Source of the DNA: Streptomyces sp. CG4
GTDB taxonomy: Bacteria; Actinomycetota; Actinomycetes; Streptomycetales; Streptomycetaceae
DNA: 64,000 nt
Direction: 5' to 3'
NCBI RefSeq assembly: GCF_041080655.1
Contig: NZ_CP163526.1
Span: 62,001 to 126,000, forward strand
Shown here: one piece after another, positions 1 through 9,642 of the stretch
Numbering within the stretch: the first letter of the stretch is position 1
Layout of the letters: each line of letters starts with the position of its first letter
Made by a program: the position numbers and the translations under genes
Notes under the pieces: generated by a model
Seen by the model: only the letters and a program-made list of their open reading frames with translations
Told to the model about the DNA's origin: nothing
The model's database searches: none

Positions 1-90
1 CGCCTGGCAAGCGGCGAGGTAGTCCGCCCAGCTGTCCTGCGCGAACCGGGCCCACTTGTGCGCGTGCCTGGGTGCTCGTTCTGCACCCTC
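1..90 (-). CDS. possible 3' part of a gene leaving the left edge
   Basis: Read on the minus strand, this frame gives a natural-looking peptide containing HKWARFAQDSWADYLAAC, with G or C at nearly every third codon position. It runs off the window at base 1. No clear start is seen upstream on that strand, so this may be an internal piece of a gene or a remnant. Family not recognised. Confidence 0.25.
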
Positions 91-265
91 CGCCGACGGC
101 GTTCTCGAATCCCACCGGTCTGCCGCCCCGGTCCGGCCGTACCGGGGCTCATTGCCCGGGAGTCGGCCGCCGAGCAGCTGGCCCCCGCTCGGGGCGGGGA
201 CCAGCTGCACCAGACTGTCAGCCCGCAAGCGGTACATACGATTCGAGGCGGTCGAGACGGGCAAG

Positions 266-287
266 GAGCAACTGGTACACGCCCCGC
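266..287. repeat. 22-bp direct repeat, copy 1
   Basis: This 22-bp stretch around the core CAACTGGTACACGCC occurs again without mismatch at 756-777. The stretch 91-866 has no convincing gene, only long GC-rich open frames without typical codon bias. The repeat is the only structure seen there. Confidence 0.75.
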
Positions 288-755
288 AACAGACACTCAG
301 CGTCTTCGCCGCTGCCTCGCGCCAGGCGGCGGCCTGATCCGGCCCGGTTCCAGGCGAACTCTCCGATCCTTGCTGCCGCCGCCACTGGACCGCCGCCCCG
401 GGGGAGCCGTGGACGGCGGCCCAAAACGGCGCGGCGGGCAGCGAGTTGGTGCGAACGCGTTCCTTCCGCGTCCCGGCCAAGGAGGGTTTGCCGGGGCCTC
501 GCCCCGCGCACCTGCGCAGGGGAAGCGTCCCGCTGTCCCGGGCCGTCCGCGATCGCCAACACAGGGGGCGCTCGAAGCGTGTCCCGCAGCGTCCCGCTGA
601 AGGGAACCTGTGACCGCCGGACCCCACGAAGCCCCGGGCCCGTCGTCCCAGGGCTTCTCCGTGGCAGGTGACCACCACCCGGCTCAACGACCCGGGCCCG
701 GCCCAGTCACCCCTGCGCTGATTCGGGCCCCGGGGTCGCAGAGGCCGTCCTCAAC

Positions 756-777
756 GAGCAACTGGTACACGCCCCGC
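756..777. repeat. 22-bp direct repeat, copy 2
   Basis: Exact copy of 266-287, 490 bp downstream and in the same orientation. It may mark a protein-binding site or a relic of a duplication or insertion. Confidence 0.75.
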
Positions 778-866
778 CGGGAGCCGCCCCGCTTCCGGGG
801 CGGGCACAACCATTCGCGCCCGTCACCGGCCCCGCCTCCGCTCGCGGAGCACCGCCAGGCGCCACC

Positions 867-992
867 ATGAGCAGAGGTGCCCACCGCGCCCCCGCCAGGC
901 GGGGCCTGGTCACCGATCCCGTGATCCTCGGCCTCGTCAGCCTCGTCATCGCCGAGTTCCTCGTGGTGACACTGGTCCTCGCAGCCAACTGA
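867..992 (+). CDS. small predicted single-span membrane protein (41 aa)
   Basis: An ORF too short for usual calling. It has a basic N-terminus (MSRGAHRAPARRG) followed by one hydrophobic stretch, about residues 18-40 (VILGLVSLVIAEFLVVTLVL), that would span the membrane once. No strong ribosome site is visible. No family is recognised, and it could be a chance ORF or the start of a truncated gene, because transposase debris begins just downstream. Confidence 0.35.
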   Translation: MSRGAHRAPARRGLVTDPVILGLVSLVIAEFLVVTLVLAAN

Positions 993-1059
993 AACGCGGA
1001 GGTTAGCTGGTCGGTCCAGTGGGCATCAAGTTGGATCACGTTGATCGTGGTCGCGGAAA

Positions 1060-1310
1060 AGGCGTGCTGGAGGCGGCCTTTCGGCAGGAGGCAACCGCAA
1101 CGACGTCACCCAGCTCATGCCGCTCATCCAGGCCGTCCCGCCGGTGCGCGGCCGACGCGGACGGCCCCGCCGACGGCCCGACAGTCTCTACGCCGACCGC
1201 GGCTACGGCCACGGCAAGCACCGCAAACAGGTCCGGGCCGTCGGGATCACCCGTTATCGCCTGCCGCGGCACCGAACACGGCTCAGGACTCGGTGTCCAC
1301 CACCTGAAGG
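1060..1310 (+). pseudogene. IS5-type transposase remnant
   Basis: The frame through 1087-1250 reads GGNRNDVTQLMPLIQAV, then a basic linker and DSLYADRGYGHGKHRKQ. This is the RNase-H-like centre of IS5-family transposases common in actinomycetes; the D in YADRGYG is a catalytic aspartate. Just after QVRAVGIT the reading moves to another frame (PVIACRGTEHGSGLG). Both ends are missing. It is a dead fragment of roughly 80 codons with at least one frameshift. Confidence 0.7.
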
Positions 1311-1341
1311 GCTTTCACTCCATGAGGTGAAAGCCCTTCAG
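1304..1341. terminator. perfect 15-bp inverted repeat, likely terminator
   Basis: CTGAAGGGCTTTCAC (1304-1318) and its exact complement (1327-1341) are separated by 8 nt, so the RNA would form a long stable hairpin. No T-run follows, as is usual in streptomycetes. It lies after the IS5 remnant and about 120 bp before the next gene, and would act in either direction. Confidence 0.7.
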
Positions 1342-1460
1342 TGTTGTCCGGGTGTCCTTTCGGGTGGTCGTGTCGTGTTACGGGGCGGACCGCCAGGGTT
1401 CCCGGTGATCCGCTGTGTCAGGTTGAGAGCCCGAGCCCCTGAAGCGGAGGTGTCGACGCC

Positions 1461-2087
1461 ATGGCGTCTGTGTTGGACCGCGGCATGACCGCGGTCCTGG
1501 TACTGGCCGCGTTGGTGGTGACGGCGAGCTGCCAGGGCGGGGGCGCGCCCACGAACCACACGACGACGCAGCCGACGTCAGCAGCGTCGACCACCACGAA
1601 CGAAACGACGACGCCCTCTCCGGGCGGAAACCACCAGCACGGCACCATCGACGTCTTCCCGGGCCGCGGCTCGGAGCACGAAAGCGCACCGGCGATCAGC
1701 CTGTCGGCCTCGCAGGTGGGCGAGCCGGTCACGGCAACGCTGACCGTCCACAACGGGACGGGAGTGCCCCAGCCCCTTCAGAACTTCGCTGCTCCCGGCA
1801 CCGAGGACACCGGGACGACCACGATCACCGACGACCCCTGTTCCGGGACGACGCTGCGGCCCGGTGACAACTGTGACGTGGTGGTCGAACACACCGCCTC
1901 GCAGCCGGGGCCTTACACCGCAAACCTGGTCATGACGACCCCGGAGGGCACCGTCACGATCCCTGTCACCGGGGAAGCGGTCGAGCCCACCACCATCAGC
2001 TCGGGCACCGCGACGCCCACGCCCAGCGCCAACGAGACCACGACACCCGCACCCATCACCACATCACCCAGCGCTGGCTTCACGTGA
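1461..2087 (+). CDS. predicted secreted lipoprotein with Thr-rich linkers and an Ig-like domain
   Basis: 208 aa. The N-terminus is a lipoprotein signal: a short basic start, a hydrophobic run (about 10-22) and a lipobox ending VVTASC, so the cysteine would be lipidated and the protein held on the outer face of the membrane. A Thr/Ser/Pro-rich linker (about 27-60) follows. A beta-rich module (about 70-170, SASQVGEPVTATLTVHNGTG to GTVTIPVTGEAV) resembles Ig-like/HYDIN-type repeats and contains two cysteines. The tail is again Thr/Pro-rich. Its last 24 bp overlap tail-to-tail with the convergent membrane-protein gene. No enzymatic motif is seen and the role is unknown. Confidence 0.65.
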   Translation: MASVLDRGMTAVLVLAALVVTASCQGGGAPTNHTTTQPTSAASTTTNETTTPSPGGNHQHGTIDVFPGRGSEHESAPAISLSASQVGEPVTATLTVHNGTGVPQPLQNFAAPGTEDTGTTTITDDPCSGTTLRPGDNCDVVVEHTASQPGPYTANLVMTTPEGTVTIPVTGEAVEPTTISSGTATPTPSANETTTPAPITTSPSAGFT

Positions 2088-3008
2088 GGAGGAGATCTCC
2101 ATCCAGAGACTGTCGTTGTCGGGCAGCGCCACCACGTCGCGGTCTGTCCAGTGCGAGGCGTTGGAGACCAGGTAGAACCTGGCCGGCGCTTTAGCGAGGA
2201 TACGGAAGTTGAGGTACTCGTAGCGGTACGGCCCGCTCCCGCTTCCATGGTCGATCAGGGTGATGTGCGGGGCACTGGTCATCAGGGGCACCCGTGAATG
2301 GACCGCCACGTAGGGCATGCCCTTGTAACCCTGCTTCGCCAGGGAAATGGCGTTGCCCCGGCCGAGTGCTGCCACATACCGCACCATGTCAAACAACAGG
2401 CAGAGCGTCAGCAGCCCGAGGAGCAGGGCGCCGCCCGCCAGCCACAGTCGGTCGCCGGTGCGTGCCGGCCGGCTCTGTGCCTCTGAGGTCTGTCCCACAC
2501 GCAGCAGGACCGCGAAGAAGGCCAGTGTGGCGCCCAGGGCCATCACCAGGGCCGGTGCTAGCTCGCGCAGGAGTTGGCCGTGCGGGAGCGGGACCAACAG
2601 CTTGTTCTCGAAGAAGATCGGGACGCCCACCACCATCATGACCAGACCGGCGGCGAGCAGTCCACGGATCACCGCACGGCGCCAGGCCACATGCGCGGGC
2701 ATGGCCAGCCAATGGCCCACCCAGCCGAGCAGCAGCAGCACGGTCAGGCCACCGACCAGCAACAACCACAGCGGCAGAAAGAGCGCGCTCGGGCTGTTGG
2801 CCAGGGTGCCCTGGAAGGAGAAACCCAGGTCCTCGGGGAGCACGCCCAGAGTCGTGTAGTACGCCTTGGTGTAGACGCTGCCGAAGTAGTAGAGCAGCCC
2901 CACGACGATGGTTCCCGGTGCGGCGATGTAGGCCGCCTTTTCCAGGTACCCCGACTTAGGAAGGCGTGACGGCGGCGGCACTTCTGACGGCAGCTGAGGC
3001 TCGGGCAC
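2064..3008 (-). CDS. hypothetical integral membrane protein
   Basis: About 314 aa from a GTG at 3008 (VPEPQLPSEVPPP). The open frame continues upstream to 3257, but that part looks like shadow coding, so the later start is preferred; the true start is uncertain. Four or five hydrophobic segments are visible: AAPGTIVVGLLYYFG, LFLPLWLLLVGGLTVLLLLG, LLAAGLVMMVVGVPIFF, ALVMALGATLAFFAVLL and LWLAGGALLLGLLTLCLL. A C-terminal soluble domain contains ITLIDHGSGSGPYRYEYLNF and WTDRDVVALPD, which reads like an extracytoplasmic ligand or regulatory domain. No family is recognised. It is convergent with the lipoprotein gene. Confidence 0.6.
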   Translation of the reverse strand: MPEPQLPSEVPPPSRLPKSGYLEKAAYIAAPGTIVVGLLYYFGSVYTKAYYTTLGVLPEDLGFSFQGTLANSPSALFLPLWLLLVGGLTVLLLLGWVGHWLAMPAHVAWRRAVIRGLLAAGLVMMVVGVPIFFENKLLVPLPHGQLLRELAPALVMALGATLAFFAVLLRVGQTSEAQSRPARTGDRLWLAGGALLLGLLTLCLLFDMVRYVAALGRGNAISLAKQGYKGMPYVAVHSRVPLMTSAPHITLIDHGSGSGPYRYEYLNFRILAKAPARFYLVSNASHWTDRDVVALPDNDSLWMEISSSREASAG

Positions 3009-3150
3009 GGCCCCAGTCTGTCGACCGCTCTGCCCACCCGCACCCGGGACCGCGCCGCCCGGCTGATCCACAGCCCTCAGCGGCCCAGCGCGCAGGGCGC
3101 CGTCCGTCCCTTGCCGGTACCCTGCGCACTGGGGGCCCGCATGCCGGATC

Positions 3151-3760
3151 GTGTGGGCCGTGGCAGCTGTCCACCTTCGCCACCGTCCGGCTGCGGACCA
3201 AAGGCACCCGCGGCGCCACGACGGCGAGTGCGTGGACGCGGTGAGCGGCCGACGCAACGAAACCTATCTGGCGGTGGACGTACCAGCGCAGCTGGTGGCC
3301 CACTACCAGGTCTCCAACGCGCCCCGGAGCTGGGCGGCCATGGGGTACTCCACCGGCGGGTTCTGTGCCGCCAACGTCGCCTTCCACCACCCGGCACGGT
3401 ACGCTGCCGCCGCTGCTCTGTCCGGATCTTCAGCCCAGTCACCGACGCCTCCACCGGGGACCTGTACCGGGGCAGGCGCGGCGTGCGGCAGTGGAACAAC
3501 CCGCAGTGGCAGGCCGCACACCGGCACATCGACGTGTCCCTGTACGTCGTGGCGGGACGGGCCGACCCCGAGGCACAGCGTGCCATCTGGCATCTGAAGG
3601 CCGCTGCCCGGGGCCGCGTTCCCATCACCACAGGTGAGTCCCCGGCGGGCGGACACAACTTCACCGTGTGGTCCAAGACATGCCCAGCCGCGTTCGACTG
3701 GCTCGCCGGCCACCTCCCGGTGTCCGTGCCCTTGCCCGCACCCCAACCCCAGGACTTGGG
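3151..3760 (+). pseudogene. frameshifted putative esterase (alpha/beta hydrolase)
   Basis: The first frame reads YLAVDVPAQLVAHYQVS and WAAMGYSTGGFCAANVA, the nucleophile elbow (Ser in GYSTGG) of the putative-esterase family. Near 3425 the match moves to another frame: FSPVTDASTGDLYRG, IDVSLYVVAGRADPEAQ and GGHNFTVWSKTCPAAFDWL, which carries the expected C-terminal His (GGHNF). The N-terminal half is absent. The 3' end runs into transposon DNA that begins before 3809. It is broken by at least one indel and a 5' loss, and insertion of the neighbouring transposon probably finished it. Confidence 0.7.
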
Positions 3761-3808
3761 GCGGATGAGCCACGGGCAGGACTTCACCTCCCCCTCCGGA
3801 CCATGGCT

Positions 3809-5459
3809 TCAGGCGCGCGCCGTCCTCGGGATGAGCGGCGCGCCCGCCCACAGCTCGTTCTTGCTGTCAGTCCCACCGCGGGCCGGGGGCCCGGCGGGCG
3901 GGATGAGGCCCGGCATCGCCAGATCCGACAGGGCGGTGCCGGCGGCCTGGGCGAGCTCGGCCTCGGCCTGCGCGGTGGTCAGCGCGCCAAGCCACCGGGG
4001 CGCCTCCGGCTGGTTCACAGCGGCGTAGCGCTCGCGCTGGGAAGCCTCCAGGTCCTTCTTCAGACGGCGGGCGCGAGCGGCCCGCGCCCTTCGAACGGCG
4101 CTGATCTGTTCGTCGGTGGCCTGGTCGGCAAGGTCCGCAGAGCCCAGGTAGCGGCCGGTGGCCGCGTGATAGACCTCGATCCGGTGATCGTGGTGGGGCA
4201 TGAAACGGAGTCGGACCTGAATACCTGCCTGGCCGGTCATCCACGGCCCCACATAGTCGCGTCGCCTGAAGCGGATGCCGCGAGTGGTCAGCGTGCGGGT
4301 GCCAGCGTCTTCCAGGGTGAAGGTCCACAGATCCGCGGCCGGCACGTCCCGCAGCGGGGTGGGATCGTCCTGCCACGCCTCAAGCGGAGTCTTGCCCCGC
4401 AAGGGCGCGGGGCGATGCTCGGTGTTCCACCACGAAGTCCAGGCCAGCAGGCGGGTGGTGAAGTCCTCGAAGCCGAGCAGCCCTTCGTCCTTCGGGCGGG
4501 AAGCCCGTTTGCCGGGGCACGGCTGGCGGGCATAGCCGGGCGTCGAAGCCAGGAACATGCTCTCCACCGCCCGGTTCAACCCCTCCACGGTGCCCTTGAG
4601 GTGAGGGGCGTAGGCGGGCAGGTCCTCCACCGTCACGTCCAGCAGATCGAACGCCGCGGTCACCGTCCGGGACAAGAAGTCCTTGCCGCGGTAGACACGC
4701 ACCTTCTCCGGCAGGCCGCCGAACGGACCGTAGGGCTCCTCATGCAGGACCGCGGAGCGCAAAGCGGCCAGCACCGATTCCCGCGACGGATCCCCCGGCG
4801 TGACTGCCGCGCCCGTGATCGCGTTCGTCGCGCAGTCGATGAACCACGTGATCCACGGCCTGCGGGCCCTGCCGTCGACGTCGACCAGCAGCGGGGACTG
4901 GACGTGGTCGGTCTCCCACACCTGGTTACGCCAGCCCCGCGGCCGGGCCAGGAACGCATCATGCTTGCGCGCCGCCCGCTCACCACTCGCAAGCCCGGCC
5001 CGCTCCCCCGGCATCAGATCCCGCTGGATCGCCCGGTGCAAGGTGGGCAGCGACGGCGGCGGAGCCGCAGGCGGGGACTGCCGGGCCGCGCGGGCAGTCA
5101 GCTCGCGGTGGACCGCGGCCACGTTGCCCTTCCACAACGCCAGCAGACGGCGCACCTCCGGAGTAACCGTGAAGCGGTCTTTGCTCTGGGCCCGCGCCCC
5201 AGGCTCCGCGGCCGCAGACACGCTCGGCAGCGGCCAGCCACCGCCACACCGTGCGCTCGGTCACTTCCAACGACTCGGCTATCAGCCGTACATGACGAGT
5301 GGTCAATCTCCCTTCCTGCCGCAGGGCGAGCAGACGGCGCACGGCAGGGCCGCGCAGCGCCGACAGGGAGGAAGAAGGCAGGCCTCCCCGCGCGTCCGCA
5401 CCGTCCTCGTGCACGCCGGAGCGGGAAGCGCCCTCTCCCGGCCCGGCCGCGCCGGTCAC
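3809..5459 (-). pseudogene. Mu/TniA-type transposase, one frameshift
   Basis: It starts with GTG at 5459, overlapping the stop of the ATPase gene (GTGA), so the two were translationally coupled. The N-terminal part holds a helix-turn-helix (LTTRHVRLIAESLEVTERTV then WRWL). A frameshift near 5218 moves into a 470-aa frame with the integrase core: WETDHVQSPLLVDVDG (first Asp), FIDCATNAITG and HLKGTVEGLNRAVE (Glu), then a Mu-transposase C-terminal beta-barrel (FRRRDYVGPWMTGQAGIQVR). This is the DDE family of Tn552, Tn5053 and Tn7 TnsB. The single shift makes it inactive unless suppressed. Its 3' end lies where the esterase pseudogene breaks off. Confidence 0.8.
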
Positions 5460-6000
5460 TGCGGCCCCATGAGCCGTGCGCAGGCCCGCTCCAGCATCCG
5501 GCGGTCCACCACCGCACGGCTCTTGCCGTAGGTCTCGGCGGTCAGGTGCGAGGTGAGCTTCGCCCAGGTCCGGAAATTGCCGTGGCCCACGTGCTCGTCC
5601 ACCCACGCGACATCGACCTCGCTCACGTCCTCCCACAGCAGGTGGAAGGCTGTCATCGCCGCTGCCACCTCGCCCGGGCGAAGACGCGGCACCAACTCCC
5701 AGGTCAGCACCCGAGAGGCCAGCGCGGGCACCCGGCGCCGCGCCCGTTCGCTGCCTGCCCCCGCGAGCACGAGTGCCGTGTCCGGGTGGTCCCACAGCCC
5801 GCGCAGAAACTCCAGCGCCGGCCCCGAAGGCGCTGTGCCTCGTCCAGTACCAGCACGCGGGGCTGTCTCAACGCGTTCACCAGCATCAGGTCGGCCTCTC
5901 CCGCCCCGCGCGGCAGACGCCTGCCCAACTCGAGGGCGTCCGCGAGCACCCGGCGCAGTTCGGGAACCGTCGGGTGCACACCGACGTGGACCCAGCGGAC
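5456..6000 (-). pseudogene. TniB/MuB-type transposition ATPase, truncated and frameshifted
   Basis: One frame gives VPELRRVLADALELGRRLP and the Walker B sequence PRVLVLDEAQRLRG. After a frameshift near 5830 the C-terminal part follows: ALEFLRGLWDHPDTALVLAG, WELVPRLRPGEVAAAMTAF and YGKSRAVVDRRMLERA. This is the AAA+ target-selection ATPase that accompanies TniA/TnsB-type transposases. The Walker A (P-loop) region is missing, apparently lost in the deletion that fused its N-terminus to a transposase fragment. Its stop overlaps the GTG of the downstream transposase. Confidence 0.7.
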
Positions 6001-6284
6001 CCGCAGCGGCCAGCCGGCGCCTCAGCTCAGCGACATTCCCTCCCACCTCGCCAAGCAGCGCCCACACCTCGTCCGACACCGCGTACCCCGGCCTCCATCC
6101 GCCCGGTCGACTTCGCCTGCTCCAGCCAGCGCCACACCGTGCGCTCCGAAACACCCACCGTCTCAGCAACCGCACGCACATGCCGGGTCGACAACTCCCC
6201 CGCCTGCTGCCGCTCCAGCAAACGACGCACCACCAACGCCCTGGGCAGCACAGCCCCACGGCCGACTCCTACCGCTCGATCCAC
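6001..6284 (-). pseudogene. N-terminal fragment of a second Mu/TniA-type transposase
   Basis: The frame from 6284 reads LVVRRLLERQQAGELSTRHV, then RAVAETVGVSERTVWRWLEQ, a helix-turn-helix paralogous to that of the downstream transposase. The match continues in the next frame as YAVSDEVWALLGEVGGNVAE LRRRLAA, comparable with FTVTPEVRRLLALWKGNVAA of the other copy. After about 90 residues it jumps straight into the ATPase. This is a deletion scar removing most of the transposase, including its catalytic core. Confidence 0.65.
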
Positions 6285-6339
6285 CCCGCGATCACACCGG
6301 CCGAGCCCACCTCAGCGCATAAGAAATCTTGAACCTGAG

Positions 6340-6771
6340 ACAGCATCAGCTGCCATGCGATAAAGCCCCACGACAGTGGTCCCGCCCATCAATCTCTCAC
6401 CTCATGACAGCGACCCACCCACCCACAAACAGCCACTGACCAGCCCCACAACACCTCACCCCAGAACACCACCACCGACTCTCACCACCACCGACACGAA
6501 GCCGAGAGATCGCAGATGCCGAGTTCGGGCAGGAGATGTTGATCAAGCGAGTCCAGGATGTTGTTGAGTTCCGGGAACGCCTCGTCGGTGTGTCGGTCAG
6601 TCGAAACGGATCCTAGATCCCCAGCTCAACGCTTCGCTCATCCAGTGATCGACAGCGGATTTGTCAAATAGGGCTAAACGCAGGTCAACGTCTTGCCGTG
6701 GCCATGACCCGTTGAGCACGCTTGCGTGCACCGTCTGAGGAGAGCGGGCCCGCTCGTGGCGGCGTCACCCG
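6340..6771. other. gene-free gap
   Basis: About 430 bp between the transposon and the G1 peptidase gene. The part at 6390-6500 is unusually rich in CCAC/ACC runs on the plus strand. No coding frame with streptomycete codon bias is seen. It probably carries the promoter of the peptidase gene, but no clear -10/-35 pair stands out. Confidence 0.5.
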
Positions 6772-6831
6772 GTGCCGGGCGGCCCTGTGCCGTCGGACCG
6801 GCAACCCCACGATCAAGGGAGTCCCCCTACC

Positions 6832-7638
6832 ATGCCCCAACGAGCTTCCGCCTGCCTGCTCACTGTCGCCACGACCATAGCCGTCACGGCCCTCACAGCC
6901 CCCGCCGCCCGGGCCGCCGCCCCCACCACCCACAGCGTGCTGGAGGCCCGGATCAACGGCACCGCCGCGAGCCGGCAGACCCACGACTTGCAAGGGCTCA
7001 GCGACGCCACGAAGACCAACGCCACCTCGGGTAACTGGTCCGGTTATGTAGCCTCCGGCTCCTCCGGCACCTACAAGTCCGTGGCCTCTTCATGGATTCA
7101 GCCCGCGGTCAAGTGCGACTCCCACGACTCCTACTCGTCCTACTGGGTCGGCCTGGACGGATACCGGAACAAAGCACTGGAACAAACCGGAACCGAAGCC
7201 GACTGCATCGGTGGAAAGGCGCACTACGGCGCCTGGTGGGAGGTAATTCCTGCCGCCGAGAGCCCGTACTCGGTCACCGTCGCCCCCGGCGACCACCTCA
7301 CCGCCTCCGTCAAGGACAACGGCGACGGCACCTTCACCATGATGCTCTCGGACAGCACCCAGGGCTGGACGAGGGCCACCACCCACGCCGGGTCCGCCGG
7401 CTACCAGGACAGCTCCGCCGAGGTCATCGCAGAAGCCACCACCGCGAACGGCAGCATAGCCAGCCTGCCCGACTTCGGCTCGGTGGACTTCTCCGACTCC
7501 CAGGCCAACGGCACCACGTTCGGCAGCCTGTCGCCGACCCCACTCACCATGCAGAACCACGACAGCGGTGATGTGATGGCGAAGCCAGGCGCCATCTCCG
7601 GCGGGGACTTCGCCGTCACCTGGGAGAGCCCCAACTGA
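6832..7638 (+). CDS. secreted G1-family (eqolisin-type) acid peptidase
   Basis: 268 aa. The ATG at 6832 is chosen because GGGAG lies 7 nt upstream and it opens directly on a signal peptide (MPQRASACLLTVATTIAVTA, AXA cut near AARA-AAP). The mature part begins with a short propeptide-like segment. It then shows the family core: NWSGYVASGSSGTYKSVASS, WVGLDGYRNKALEQTGTEAD (with the conserved Gln) and AHYGAWWEVIPAAE (with the conserved Glu). In this family a Gln/Glu pair does glutamic-peptidase catalysis. The C-terminal beta-sandwich (SAEVIAEATTANGSIASLPD) is complete and the length fits bacterial members. It stands alone, exported to degrade protein outside the cell. Confidence 0.85.
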   Translation: MPQRASACLLTVATTIAVTALTAPAARAAAPTTHSVLEARINGTAASRQTHDLQGLSDATKTNATSGNWSGYVASGSSGTYKSVASSWIQPAVKCDSHDSYSSYWVGLDGYRNKALEQTGTEADCIGGKAHYGAWWEVIPAAESPYSVTVAPGDHLTASVKDNGDGTFTMMLSDSTQGWTRATTHAGSAGYQDSSAEVIAEATTANGSIASLPDFGSVDFSDSQANGTTFGSLSPTPLTMQNHDSGDVMAKPGAISGGDFAVTWESPN

Positions 7639-7781
7639 CATCGGCTCCTATCCGCTCATCGGCCGCTGGTTCACCCTTACCCACTCGTCGCAACAGGGAG
7701 CGAACCAGCGGCCGCTCATGGTGAGTTGCTGGAACCTAGCGGCCGCGTCGGGCCCTAGGCTGCTTGGGCACGGTGGACGGC

Positions 7782-7925
7782 ATGGGAAGCGTTGACGAAC
7801 GGCAAGAGGCCCTGGCGCTGGCCGCGCAGGCCCGCGACGCGGCACGGGCGGCAGACCGCACGCCCTGGCAGCGGGCCCTACGTGCGATCAGCGGCGGCAG
7901 ATGGAGCCGACAGCCCACCGGCTAG
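7782..7925 (+). CDS. small hypothetical protein (47 aa)
   Basis: A short ORF (MGSVDERQEALALAAQARD to RWSRQPTG). It is Ala/Arg-rich, probably one amphipathic helix followed by a basic tail, with no signal or membrane span. An in-frame GTG lies 9 nt upstream. Codon third positions are GC-biased. No family is recognised; it could be a small DNA- or RNA-binding protein or a chance ORF. Confidence 0.35.
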   Translation: MGSVDERQEALALAAQARDAARAADRTPWQRALRAISGGRWSRQPTG

Positions 7926-8053
7926 ACCGTGATCACGCTGGATGCACCCTGGCAGGACACTCCCCCTTCGGAACGGCCCGGCTGGAGGGAGCGCGCCGAA
8001 CGACTCGGGGTCCCTCGAGGACCAGGCGGACATCAAAAGACTGAAGCCCTGGC

Positions 8054-8585
8054 TTAACTGCCGTACGCAGGATGATCGGGCCCGTAGCCGGACGTCTTCT
8101 CAGTGAACCAGGACGGGACCTGCCCCTTGGGCTCGGCACCCTCGCTCCGCAACGATGCCCCGAACCGGCTCGCCGCCTTGTGGGTGACGGGGCCGGCAAG
8201 GGGCGCCGGCCACAGCTGGAACAGATAGGTCTCCACCGGGTCACCCTCGTCGCGTACGTCACCGTCGTCGCGGTGGCGGCCGTGGACCAGGAGACGGTAG
8301 GTGCCGGGGCCGGGCAGAGCCAGCTGAGGAGCGTCCTCGGGGTTTTCTTCGCCAGGGCCGATGCAGATGCGAGTGGTGGTCCAGGTGATGGAGAGTGCGG
8401 TCCTCCCTGCCCTGGCCGACCGTACACGACACCGAATCGACGCGGCGCGTCGACAGCGTGGTGAGGTGCGCGACAGCGCTGTGACGCGGCTCCGGTGTGG
8501 GGGCTGCTTGCGCATCCGCAGCGAACATGACACCGACCGCCACAAAAGCGGTCAGGAGAGCCGCCCCCCGTTTGAGCATTCTCAC
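8054..8585 (-). pseudogene. frameshifted small secreted protein
   Basis: The start at 8585 opens a clear signal peptide (MRMLKRGAALLTAFVAVGVM, then FAADAQAAP). Around 8400 the sensible frame changes. It goes on with ITWTTTRICIGPGEENPEDA and PGPGTYRLLVHGRHRDDGD, and ends PSWFTEKTSGYGPDHPAYGS. Together these make about 176 residues of a secreted, acidic, beta-rich protein of unknown family. A single indel separates export signal from body, so the gene is probably dead unless the shift is a sequencing error. Confidence 0.55.
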
Positions 8586-8639
8586 GAGCTGATCCTTTCG
8601 CTGTTTTTGGCGGGACCATGCTTCGCATGCGCTTGACGG

Positions 8640-8924
8640 GGCGTCAACGCCCTATACATGTCCAGTAGTTCTTTTCGGACGCCGGTGACACCTGGGGAGG
8701 GGCGCCTGTGCGGTGGCTAGGCGCTGGCTGTGAGGTACCGGGCACCGGGGCAGGACAGGGCTTCCTGTCCGAAATTCTCTTTCCGCGTAACGGAAGCCCC
8801 GCAGCTTCGGACGCAGAGAGTGTGGAGAGTTCGGGAAAAGAGTGAAGCCCCGCCGGTGCAAGGAACGTACTGACTGAAGGTGCTGGCCAGAGTGGCCTCG
8901 TCAGCAAGGTGGGCAGCGTCTATC
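8640..8924. other. gene-free gap
   Basis: Upstream of the frameshifted secreted-protein gene and adjoining the ISL3 remnant. No coding frame is convincing. The sequence near 8650-8690 is less GC-rich than its surroundings and could hold the promoter of the minus-strand gene. Confidence 0.4.
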
Positions 8925-9470
8925 CCGGCGGCGAAGTAGCAGAACTAGGACCGGCTGCCGCGTCCCGCTGCGCGTGAGCGCGCGAAGCGCGCGGCCCGGG
9001 GGGACGCGCAGCGAGCCCCGGGCACGCGGCAGGGCGGAACGGCAAGCGCAGCGCGGTGCTGCGGGAAACGGGCACGGCCAGCAGGCCGGCCAGGTGTGCG
9101 GCCGCCCGGCCGCATAACTCCCGCGCCACCTGGGATATCTGCCCGACAAGACGCACCGTGCGGCGCTGACGGCGCTCCAGCAGTCCGGGAACCTGCTCGC
9201 GGAAGGTCTGCCGCCGGCAGCCCAGGGCCAAGCCAGCCGCCGTACGCGCAGATGGACGACGACCTGGCGGCCGTCGACCGGCACGTCCCTCACCGTCCGG
9301 CGGTGATTGTCGGTGTCCCGCACACCGGACACCGCACCGCCGCCTCCCGGGTCCGAGCCGTGACCGCCACCGCGTCACCGCCGTCCGCCACGTCCTCGAC
9401 GACCAATGCCGGCAGCCCCGAAAACACCGTCCCCACAAGGGAGTTGATATCCACAAGATCGTGATCAAGG
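8925..9470 (-). pseudogene. ISL3-type transposase N-terminal remnant
   Basis: Reading the minus strand over three frames recovers CFRGCRHWSSRTW-like text, then VRDVPVDGRQVVVHLRVRR and CRRQTFREQVPGLLERRQRR, then TVRLVGQISQVARELCGRAA AHLAGLLAVPVSRSTALRL. These match the zinc-binding N-terminus and helical linker of ISL3 (IS204/IS1165) transposases. At least two frameshifts are present, and the DDE catalytic domain is absent. Confidence 0.65.
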
Positions 9471-9642
9471 ACAGCTACTCGGCGTCACCACCGACTACAG
9501 GCGAGAGCCGAACGATTTACAGTCCCTGATGGGCCGACCTGCGCAATTCCCGTAGATCATGTGCTGATCACATCGCGAGGTTGTGCCCCCTGGGAGCGCT
9601 CGGTCACTCACACGCGTCTGAGTAGCCGGACTCGTGCACGTG

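Noticed and set aside
3668..6322. 884-aa plus-strand open frame across the transposon
   Set aside because: Arg/Pro-rich shadow of the minus-strand transposase and ATPase; no domain and wrong codon bias.
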